Below are positions 57,173 to 64,000 of a stretch of 64,000 nt of DNA, piece by piece. The notes under the pieces were generated by a model. The model had not been told where the DNA came from and did no database searches. It saw only the letters and a list, made by a program, of their open reading frames with translations. The stretch is taken from positions 124,001 through 188,000 of the forward strand of contig NZ_CANKZF010000003.1 in NCBI RefSeq assembly GCF_947488515.1, written 5' to 3'. Position 1 is the stretch's first letter; each line of letters starts with the position of its first letter. A program made the position numbers and the translations under genes. This DNA is from an uncultured Nocardioides sp. Its GTDB lineage: Bacteria; Actinomycetota; Actinomycetes; Propionibacteriales; Nocardioidaceae.

Positions 57173-58693
57173 GTGAGCGAGATCGCAGGCGAGCTCGCGC
57201 GCGTGAAGAGCGCGTTCGCGCAGCCCACGCTGACCCTGCTCCACCAGCGGCAGGCGCCCGTGGTGATCACGATCTTCCGCACGGCGTTCGGGCGCAACAA
57301 CAACCCGATCCCGACGGCCCGACTGCACGCGCAGGTCGACGAGCACCTGGCCCAGATGCGGCTGGCGGGGGAGCAGGACGTCCCCACCGGCACGGGGCGG
57401 GAGGTCTGCCAGCGCTGGATGCGCGGGCAGTGGCTGGTGCGGTCGCTCGACGAGGCGGGCCACGAGGTCTACGCGCTGACCTCGCACGCGCAGCAGGCGC
57501 TGGAGCTGGTGAAGAACCTCGCCCGTGACCGAGCCACGCTGAGCGAGCACCGGGTCGCCACGATCCTCGGCACCGTCCGCCGCTTCAACTCCGAGGCCAA
57601 CCCCGACCGGACGGCGCGCGTGACGATCCTCAACGAGGAGATCGCCCGGCTGCGGGTCGAGCGCGACCGCCTCGTCGACGGCGGTGAGCTGGAGGGCGCG
57701 ACCGAGGACTACATGCTCGAGGGGTTCACCGAGCTGCTGTCGCTGATCTCCGCGCTGCCGAGCGACTTCGCCCGGGTCGAGGAGCGCTTCGCAACCATCC
57801 GGACCGAGATCCTCGCCGCGTTCCGGGCGGAGGACCGCCCGGCCGGTGAGGTGATCGACGACTACCTGTCCCGCGCAGACGCCCTGATGACGGCGACGCA
57901 CGAGGGACGCGCGTTCGAGGGCGCGTTCGCGCTGCTGCGCGACGACGCCCTGGTGACCCAGCTGCGCGAGGACCTGACCGACCTGCTCGAGCACCCGCTG
58001 TCGGACCGGCTCCTCAGCGACGCCGACCGGGCCGAGCTGCGCGGCACGGTGCGGCTGGTGCGCGACGGCCTCGACCGGGTGCTCGCCCAGCGGTCCCGGG
58101 TGACGGCGACCCTGAAGGAGTACATCGTCTCCCACGACGCGGCCCGCGACCGCGAGCTCGAGCAGACGCTGCGCCAGGTGGAGGCCGAGCTGATGACGTG
58201 GATGGCGACCACCGGGCCGCGCGCGGCCCACGACGTCCCGCTCCTGCCCGCGCGGACGGGCATCGACCACCTCCGCGAGCGCTTCTACGACCCTGCCGAC
58301 GACGTGCTGCCCGACCGGATCAGCACGCCCGACCCCGACCTCGCGCCCCCGGTCTCGCTCGCCGAGCTCGTCGCCCAGGGCGGGCCCAAGCTGGCGACGC
58401 TCCGCGAGCGCCTCGACGCGGTGATGACCTCCCTGCTCCCGGTCGCCTCCCTCGGCGCCCTCTTCGACGGGCTCGAGCCGTCGCTGCGCCGGCCGGTGGA
58501 GATCTTCGGGCTGCTGCACCTCGCGGCCGACCGCGAGTGGCGGGCGGAGGAGTCCGTCGAGCCGTTCGAGGCCGTCCGCCCCGACGGGAGCAGGCGGACC
58601 TTCGCCGTGCCCCGTACGCCGCTGCCCGACCCCGACCTCCCCGAGGCCGAGCAACAGACCCAGCAGACCCAGCCGACGGAGGCCCGCGCATGA
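57173..58693 (+). CDS. jetA: JetA/MksF-like condensin kleisin subunit (DUF3375)
   Basis: A 506-residue protein of the DUF3375 family. Seen: the N-terminal helical block PTLTLLHQRQAPVVITIFRTAFG (in two parts), the winged-helix segment REVCQRWMRGQWLVRSLDEAG, a long coiled middle part and a C-terminal wing (RRPVEIFGLLHLAADREW). JetA is the kleisin of the Wadjet defence complex and equals MksF of Mks condensins; it links the two SMC heads. Start GTG 57173 has GGGGAG 8 bases upstream. The tail is glutamine/proline rich. Overlaps jetB by four bases; first gene of jetABC. Confidence 0.88.
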   Translation: MSEIAGELARVKSAFAQPTLTLLHQRQAPVVITIFRTAFGRNNNPIPTARLHAQVDEHLAQMRLAGEQDVPTGTGREVCQRWMRGQWLVRSLDEAGHEVYALTSHAQQALELVKNLARDRATLSEHRVATILGTVRRFNSEANPDRTARVTILNEEIARLRVERDRLVDGGELEGATEDYMLEGFTELLSLISALPSDFARVEERFATIRTEILAAFRAEDRPAGEVIDDYLSRADALMTATHEGRAFEGAFALLRDDALVTQLREDLTDLLEHPLSDRLLSDADRAELRGTVRLVRDGLDRVLAQRSRVTATLKEYIVSHDAARDRELEQTLRQVEAELMTWMATTGPRAAHDVPLLPARTGIDHLRERFYDPADDVLPDRISTPDPDLAPPVSLAELVAQGGPKLATLRERLDAVMTSLLPVASLGALFDGLEPSLRRPVEIFGLLHLAADREWRAEESVEPFEAVRPDGSRRTFAVPRTPLPDPDLPEAEQQTQQTQPTEARA

Positions 58694-59493
58694 GCGTCGA
58701 GACCCACCCCGAGACCGACGCACAGCTCGACCCCGAGCTCGACTCCGAGCTCGACTCCGAGCTCGACTCCGACCTCGGCCCCGAGGTCGACGACGAGCTC
58801 CTCGACGAGCACTCCGTCTCGCTGTTCGAGGGCGACGAGGGCGGCCTGGAGTACGCCCAGCGCCGCGCCCTGGTGACGCTGCTCAAGCAGCGCTTCATCA
58901 GCGCCCGCACGCACCCGCGCGACTGGCGCGTGCTCGTGGAGCACGAGCGCCTGCTCCGGTCGCGGCTCAACGACCTCTTCCTGGACCTGCAGGTCGACCG
59001 TGCCCGCGAGGTCGCGTGGAAGCGCCAGGCGACCTCCGAGACGGGGAGCCGGTTCCCCACGATGCTCTACGACGCCGCGTGGTCGCGCGAGGAGACGCTC
59101 GTGCTGGTCCACCTCCGCGACCGGCTGCGTGCCGGGGCCGCGAGCGGCGACGCGCGCGTCTTCGTCGACCGGGAGGACGTCGTCCGCTACGTCTCGAGCT
59201 TCCGGCCCTCGCACGCGACCGACGTCGCGGGCGACGAGAAGCGGGCGCGCAACGCGATCACGGGCATCCTCAAGGCCGGGCTGCTGATCGGCACCGGCTC
59301 CGAGGAGCGCTTCGAGATCAGCGAGGCCGTCGAGCCGCTGATCCCGCTGGAGCTCCTGCAGGAGCTGCTCGCGGCGCTGGTGGCCGCCAACGACACCGAG
59401 GTCCCGTCCGGGACCGACGACACCGCCGACCTGTTCGACGACGGGGCCGACGCCGACACCGCGGTCGCCGGCGACCGCGCAGAGGAGCTGTGA
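58690..59493 (+). CDS. jetB: JetB/MksE-like condensin subunit (DUF4194)
   Basis: A 267-residue protein. After an acidic N-terminal repeat (ELDS units, residues about 12-30) comes the DUF4194 domain: LEYAQRRALVTLLKQRFIS, LRSRLNDLFLDLQVDR, EVAWKRQA, and ETLVLVHLRDRLRAG, with a winged helix near 160-215. JetB/MksE dimers bind the kleisin JetA. ATG 58690 overlaps jetA as ATGA. The stop is 2 bases before ATG 59496 of jetC. The C-terminal tail is also acidic. Confidence 0.87.
   Translation: MSVETHPETDAQLDPELDSELDSELDSDLGPEVDDELLDEHSVSLFEGDEGGLEYAQRRALVTLLKQRFISARTHPRDWRVLVEHERLLRSRLNDLFLDLQVDRAREVAWKRQATSETGSRFPTMLYDAAWSREETLVLVHLRDRLRAGAASGDARVFVDREDVVRYVSSFRPSHATDVAGDEKRARNAITGILKAGLLIGTGSEERFEISEAVEPLIPLELLQELLAALVAANDTEVPSGTDDTADLFDDGADADTAVAGDRAEEL
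58723..58776. repeat. 12-bp tandem repeat encoding Glu-Leu-Asp-Ser units
   Basis: Three perfect copies of GAGCTCGACTCC (58735-58770), flanked by one diverged unit on each side, at the 5' end of jetB. They encode the acidic ELDS repeat. In-frame period; length may vary between strains. Confidence 0.85.
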
Positions 59494-59495
59494 GC

Positions 59496-62400
59496 ATGTC
59501 GATCGACGAGATCGAGCAGACGCCGGTCGACGGACTCTTCGAGCGGAGCGACGTGGCCACCCCGGCCGACGACACGATGCAGTGGCGGGCGGCGCTGCTC
59601 CAGATGGTCAACTGGGGCGGCTTCGACGGCCTCACCGTCGTACCCCTGCGCGGCGACGCGACGATGATCTCCGGCGCCTCGGGCGTCGGCAAGAGCACCA
59701 TCCTCGACGCCTACACGGCGCTGATGATGCCCTCGGACACCAAGTTCAACGGCGCGTCCAACGACGCCGTCGCGGGCCGCGCCCGGGGCGCCGGCCAGCG
59801 CAACCTGCTGTCCTACCTGCGCGGCGCGGTCGACGTGGTCGACGACCCCCGCACCGGTCGGCCGGTCGAGAAGCTGCTCCGCGGCAAGGGCGCCGACACG
59901 TGGGGCGCGATCGCGATGACGTTCGTCAACGACCAGGGTGGCCGGTTCACGGTGCTCCGCACCTACTACGTTCCGCGACGCGCCACCCGCTCGGCCGACG
60001 TCCAGATGCAGCTGGCCACCCAGGACGGGGCGCTGCCGCTCGACACGCTCGAGGTCGCCGTCCCCGAGCGCTTCCACGCCAACACGCTCAAGAAGCTCCA
60101 CCCCGGCATCCGGGTGCACCGGACCTACGCCGAGCTCGCCGCCGTCCTGCACGCGCGGCTCGGCATCGGTGCCAACGGCGACGGTGCGAAGGCCCTGCGC
60201 CTGCTCGCCCGGATCCAGGCGGGCAACCAGGTCCGCAGCGTCGACGAGCTCTACAAGGACATGGTGCTCGAGCGGCCCACGACGTTCGCCGCCGCCGACC
60301 GCGCGATCGAGCACTTCGACGACCTCGACACCGCGCACTCCGCGATGCGCACCGAGGAGCAGAAGCTCGAGCTCCTGGCGCCGATCACCGACCTCCACGA
60401 CCGCAAGGTGGCGGCCACCCGGCGGCTCGCCGAGCTCGACTCCTACGGCGTGACCCTCGACGGGGACACCCCGCTGCGGATGTGGCTGCTGCGCACCCAC
60501 CTCCGCCTCATCGAGTCCGCCGTGGTCGACAACCGCGCCGACCGTGCGGCGGCCGCCGACGAGCTCGGCACGACGACCTCGGCGGAGCGCACCTACCTCG
60601 CCGACCTCGAGGCCGCCAAGGAGTCGCACCGCGCGGCCGGCGGGTCGACGCTCCAGTCGCTCGCGCTGTCGCTCGAGCAGGAGCAGGTCGTCCGCGAGGA
60701 CCGGCTCGGGCGCCGGGAGGTCCTGCAGGGGCGGCTGCTGCCGCTCATCGACGCCACCGACGCCCAGGCGCCCGACGTCGAGGCCGCGCTGCTGTCGAGC
60801 GAGTCGTTCGCCGTGCTGCAGATGCACGCCCAGCAGTGGCTGGCCGGCTTCCAGCGGGAGCAGGAGCGGATCCGGCGCGAGCGCGACGCGGTGCTCCGCG
60901 ACCAGTTCCCGCTCAGCCAGCGCCAGGCCGAGCTGCGCCGCGAGCGGGCGTCGCTGGAGAGTCGCGCCGGCCGGGTGCCTGCCCGGATGGACGAGCTGCG
61001 TGCGGAGGTCGCGCAGGCGAGCGGGATGAGCGTCGACGAGCTGCCCTTCGTGGCCGAGCTGGTGGACGTCGCGCCCGACGAGGCGCGGTGGCGCACGGCG
61101 ATCGAGACGGTGCTCGGCGCGAGCGCCCGGATGATGCTCGTGCCCCTCGACCGCCTGGAGGGCTTCGCCGCCGCGATCGACGGGCTGCGGCTCCGCGGTC
61201 GCCTGACCTTCGAGGGCGTCGAGCTCGACCTGCCCGACCTTGGCCCGGCCGACCCGGAGCGGGTCGCCGGCAAGCTGGTCTTCAAGGACTCGCCCTTCTC
61301 GGGCTGGGTGCAGGCCCACGTCGGCGAGGCGTCCCGCAACGCGCTGTGCGTGGAGTCCGCCGACGGCCTCGCGGGGGCCGCCCCAAGATCAGATCTGCGG
61401 GTCACCCTCGCCGGTCAGACGCGCAACGGCCGGCGCGGTGCCCACGGGCGCAACGACACCCGCAGCATCATCGGCTTCTCCAACGCCGACGCGATCGCCG
61501 AGGTCGACGCCGAGCTGGCCGACCTCGAGGAGCGGCTCGACGGCGTCGGCGGCGAGGTGGCCCAGCTCGACCGGAAGTCGCGGGTGCTGGAGCAGCAGCG
61601 GACGTCGTACGACGTCGTGGCCGCCGCGCGGTTCGACGACTTCGACGTCGACGGCAGCGACCGGCGCATCGCCGAGCTCGAGCGTCGTCGGACCGAGATC
61701 CTCGAGTCCGACGACGGCCTCCAGGCGCTGGACGCGCAGATCGCCGACCTCACCGCACGGCTGGAGGAGACGCGACGGGCCCGCTACGCCGCGGAGCAGC
61801 GGCAGCGCGAGCTCAACGCCGCCCACGGCGACCTCGTCGACGCCGAGGACGTCGTCAAGGACCGGCTCCAGGCGATGGAGGACGCCGGCCGGGTCGTGCT
61901 CAGCCCGGAGCAGGAGGCCGCCCTCGCGGTCGACTTCGCTGCCGCCGCGGCGCCCGCGGACCCCGACGACCTCGACCGGTTCGCCGAGTCGTCCCAGCGG
62001 CTCGCCGAGCGGCTCCGCACCGCGGTCGGCGACGCCGAGGCCGAGGTGCGCCGGGTCGACGACGACCTCGCCCAGGTGTTCCGGGTCTACAAGCTCCAGT
62101 GGGACTCGCCCAACCTGGGCGCGACCGCGGACTCCTACCCCGACTACGCGCGCATCCTCGACGACATCCGCGGCGAGGGCCTCGCCGCACGGAGGGCCGA
62201 GTGGCGGCGTCGGCTCACCGAGTGGAGCGGCCAGGACCTGGTGCCCCTCGTCGGCGCGATGGCCGCGTCCGTCGAGGAGATCGAGGACCGGCTCGAGCCG
62301 ATCAACGCGATCCTGCGACGCCTGGAGTTCGGGGCGTCGGGGGACCGGCTGCGGATCCGCCTGCGGCGGTTGTCGCCCGCCCACGTCCAGACGTTCATGT

Positions 62401-62981
62401 TGGACCTGCGCACCCTGTCGTCCGGCTCGACGACCGAGCTGGACGAGGATGCCCTCGAGAAGCGCTTCGCCGAGCTCAGCCGCTTCATGCAGCAGCTGCG
62501 CCGGCCGAGCCAGGTCGGCGACGCGGAGGCGTCGCTGACCGACCGCGAGCGCCTGCTCGACGTACGCCGTCACGTGGAGATCAGCGCCGAGCGCTACGAC
62601 CACACCACCGGCGAGCTGCGCGCGACCTACCGGACGCTGGGGGAGAAGAGCGGCGGCGAGAGCCAGGAGCTGGTCGCCTTCATCGTCGGCTCCGCCCTCC
62701 GCTTCCGGCTGGGTGACGAGATGCGGTCGCGGCCGCGGTTCGCCCCGGTCTTCCTCGACGAGGGCTTCGTCAAGGCCGACTCCGAGTTCGCCGGTCGCGC
62801 CGTCCAGGCGTGGCGCGGCCTCGGCTTCCAGCTCATCGTCGGGGTCCCGCTCGACAAGGTCACCGGCCTCGAGCCCCACATGGACGAGCTGCTTGCCATC
62901 ACGAAGAACAGCACGACCCACCAGTCGTGGATCACGCCGATCACCGACGCCGACCGGGCAGGTCGAGTGGGCGCATCCTGA
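59496..62981 (+). CDS. jetC: JetC/MksB-like SMC ATPase
   Basis: An 1161-residue SMC-type ATPase. Head: Walker A GASGVGKST (residues 60-68); ABC signature SGGES (1052-1056); Walker B PVFLDEGF with D1088 and E1089. Long coiled-coil arms flank a central hinge-like region at about 500-640 (MDELRAEVAQASGMSVDELP, ARWRTAIETVLGASARMML). All three ATPase motifs are intact, so the protein should be active. JetC is the DNA-extruding motor of Wadjet, and MksB its housekeeping-like relative. Start ATG 59496 has AGAGGAG 8 bases upstream; GTG 59490 is possible. No jetD follows. Confidence 0.92.
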   Translation: MSIDEIEQTPVDGLFERSDVATPADDTMQWRAALLQMVNWGGFDGLTVVPLRGDATMISGASGVGKSTILDAYTALMMPSDTKFNGASNDAVAGRARGAGQRNLLSYLRGAVDVVDDPRTGRPVEKLLRGKGADTWGAIAMTFVNDQGGRFTVLRTYYVPRRATRSADVQMQLATQDGALPLDTLEVAVPERFHANTLKKLHPGIRVHRTYAELAAVLHARLGIGANGDGAKALRLLARIQAGNQVRSVDELYKDMVLERPTTFAAADRAIEHFDDLDTAHSAMRTEEQKLELLAPITDLHDRKVAATRRLAELDSYGVTLDGDTPLRMWLLRTHLRLIESAVVDNRADRAAAADELGTTTSAERTYLADLEAAKESHRAAGGSTLQSLALSLEQEQVVREDRLGRREVLQGRLLPLIDATDAQAPDVEAALLSSESFAVLQMHAQQWLAGFQREQERIRRERDAVLRDQFPLSQRQAELRRERASLESRAGRVPARMDELRAEVAQASGMSVDELPFVAELVDVAPDEARWRTAIETVLGASARMMLVPLDRLEGFAAAIDGLRLRGRLTFEGVELDLPDLGPADPERVAGKLVFKDSPFSGWVQAHVGEASRNALCVESADGLAGAAPRSDLRVTLAGQTRNGRRGAHGRNDTRSIIGFSNADAIAEVDAELADLEERLDGVGGEVAQLDRKSRVLEQQRTSYDVVAAARFDDFDVDGSDRRIAELERRRTEILESDDGLQALDAQIADLTARLEETRRARYAAEQRQRELNAAHGDLVDAEDVVKDRLQAMEDAGRVVLSPEQEAALAVDFAAAAAPADPDDLDRFAESSQRLAERLRTAVGDAEAEVRRVDDDLAQVFRVYKLQWDSPNLGATADSYPDYARILDDIRGEGLAARRAEWRRRLTEWSGQDLVPLVGAMAASVEEIEDRLEPINAILRRLEFGASGDRLRIRLRRLSPAHVQTFMLDLRTLSSGSTTELDEDALEKRFAELSRFMQQLRRPSQVGDAEASLTDRERLLDVRRHVEISAERYDHTTGELRATYRTLGEKSGGESQELVAFIVGSALRFRLGDEMRSRPRFAPVFLDEGFVKADSEFAGRAVQAWRGLGFQLIVGVPLDKVTGLEPHMDELLAITKNSTTHQSWITPITDADRAGRVGAS

Positions 62982-62998
62982 CGCTCCGCGACCCCGTG

Positions 62999-64000
62999 TC
63001 AGCCAGGCTGGATGTTCTGGTTGTGCCGGAACAGGTTGTCGGGGTCGTAGCGACGCTTGGTCTCCGCCAGCCGGTCGTAGTTGCCGCGGTAGTTCGCCCG
63101 GATCCGGGACTGGTCGTCCTCCGCCATGAAGTTGACGTAGCCCCCCTCCTCCGAGTGCGGCGCGGTGGCGGCGTAGTAGTCCTTCACCCACGCGGTGTTC
63201 GCGTCGTTGTCCGCCGGGTCGGGCCACATCCCGGCGATCACCGTCGCGAACGTGGCGTCGCGGTAGGCGAACGCCGTCGACTCAGGTGCGACGCGTTGGG
63301 CTGCGCCGTTGATCGGGTAGATGTGCATGGTGGAGTTCACGACGGGGATCTTCGGGCCGTGCTCGAGGTGGGCCGCGATCGCGTCGTCGGTCAGCTCGGT
63401 GACGAAGTTCGCCTTCCAGTAGTGCTGGAGCCCCGGCGGGACGAGGGCGTCGAAGGCACTGTTGAGAGCCGGGTAGGGCATGACGCCGACGTGCTCGGCC
63501 ATCGGCGAAGCCACGTCCCGGATCGGCTGGAGCGCCTTCTCTCCCGCCTCGAGGTCACCGGCCCAGCACGTCACCATCGCGATGAACGGCTCGCCGTGGC
63601 GGTCCTCCGGGATGAACGGCAGGGGAGGAGCGATCTGGTACGCCGGGAAGCAGCCGAGCTCCTCGGGTGCGTCGGCGATGAACTCGCGGAAGAACCGCAA
63701 CAGGTCGCCGGCCCGGTCGAGCTCGAAGAACATCGGACCGCCGTAGATGTCCTTGACCGGGCTCATCCGGAACTCGAACGACGTGACGACCCCGAAGTTG
63801 CCGCCGCCGCCGCGGATGGCCCAGAAGAGGTCGGCGTCCTCCTTGTCGCTCGCGACGTGGAAGCTGCCGTCGGCGGTCACCACGTCCGCGGCGAGGAGGT
63901 TGTCGCAGGACAGGCCAAGGCCCCGCGCGAGGTGGCCGATGCCGCCGCCCAGCGTCAGCCCGCCGACCCCGGTGGTCGAGATGATGCCGCCCGTGGTGGC
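62999..64000 (-). CDS. Berberine-bridge-type FAD-linked oxidoreductase (partial)
   Basis: The C-terminal 333 codons of a gene whose start lies beyond the window. Seen: FAD-binding GVGGLTLGGGIGHLARGLGL near the window edge, DLFWAIRGGGGNFGVVTSFEF, and a terminal BBE segment NYRGNYDRLAETKRRYDPDNLFRHNQNI (in pieces), which is the family's C-terminal cofactor loop. Such enzymes oxidise alcohols, sugars or aromatic compounds with oxygen. The bicovalent FAD-linking histidine would lie before the window edge. It is convergent with jetC, 17 bases apart, and shows no link with it. Confidence 0.88.
   Translation of the reverse strand, partial: ATTGGIISTTGVGGLTLGGGIGHLARGLGLSCDNLLAADVVTADGSFHVASDKEDADLFWAIRGGGGNFGVVTSFEFRMSPVKDIYGGPMFFELDRAGDLLRFFREFIADAPEELGCFPAYQIAPPLPFIPEDRHGEPFIAMVTCWAGDLEAGEKALQPIRDVASPMAEHVGVMPYPALNSAFDALVPPGLQHYWKANFVTELTDDAIAAHLEHGPKIPVVNSTMHIYPINGAAQRVAPESTAFAYRDATFATVIAGMWPDPADNDANTAWVKDYYAATAPHSEEGGYVNFMAEDDQSRIRANYRGNYDRLAETKRRYDPDNLFRHNQNIQPG

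Noticed and set aside
62999..64000. The gene after jetC considered as a JetD replacement
   Set aside because: It is on the opposite strand, converges on jetC, and has FAD-binding and berberine-bridge motifs with no nuclease feature.

Overview
The window is high-GC DNA of the actinobacterial type. Many genes start with GTG or TTG, neighbouring genes often overlap at ATGA or GTGA, and stems are GC-rich hairpins without U-tracts. A perfect actinobacterial LexA box, a DevS/DevR-type sensor pair, the imuA'-imuB-dnaE2 mutasome and a DUF222/HNH protein all point to the order Propionibacteriales. A Nocardioides-like member of the Nocardioidaceae is the best guess. I see no tRNA, rRNA, CRISPR array, insertion sequence or prophage, and no gene-free stretch longer than 300 bases.

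Layout. 1-1243: the end of the Entner-Doudoroff pair edd-eda. 1282-4110: a secreted GH16 glycosidase, a small unknown protein and an MFS exporter. 4292-7120: a DevS-like kinase, a DosR-type box, two small unknown genes and a DevR-like regulator. 7167-13625: a surface-glycan cluster (GT-C transferase, flippase, methyltransferase, RffA-type aminotransferase, sulfotransferase, polyprenyl-phosphate GT2). 13682-19405: the SOS mutasome operon imuA'-imuB-dnaE2 behind a perfect SOS box. 19556-26406: a secreted PLD-like protein, a large LuxR regulator, an alpha/beta hydrolase, a FUSC membrane protein and a YceI protein.

26510-46944 holds nearly all of the beta-ketoadipate pathway. The catechol branch is catR-catB-catA-catC. 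The shared lower steps are pcaF-pcaD-pcaI-pcaJ, and the protocatechuate branch is pobA-pcaH-pcaG-pcaB-pcaC. An MHS-type transporter and regulators of the LysR, IclR and TetR families lie among them. Next, 46968-54589 is a LacI-controlled unit: TRAP transporter, NAD-type shikimate/quinate dehydrogenase, phosphotriesterase-like protein and QuiC1-type 3-dehydroshikimate dehydratase. It should import shikimate- or quinate-like acids and convert them to protocatechuate, which the neighbouring pca genes open and carry to succinyl-CoA and acetyl-CoA.

54702-64000: an EF-G2-like GTPase, a DUF2218 protein, a three-gene JetA-JetB-JetC (Wadjet/MksFEB) condensin operon with no JetD nuclease gene after it, and a truncated berberine-bridge-type FAD oxidoreductase running off the end.

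The items most worth follow-up are the JetABC operon without JetD, the DosR-type box before two unknown small genes inside a devS/devR locus, the phosphotriesterase-like protein locked into the shikimate operon, and a TTCGATAC operator-like motif shared by two aromatic-locus promoters. All functions are read from sequence motifs and context; no database search was run.
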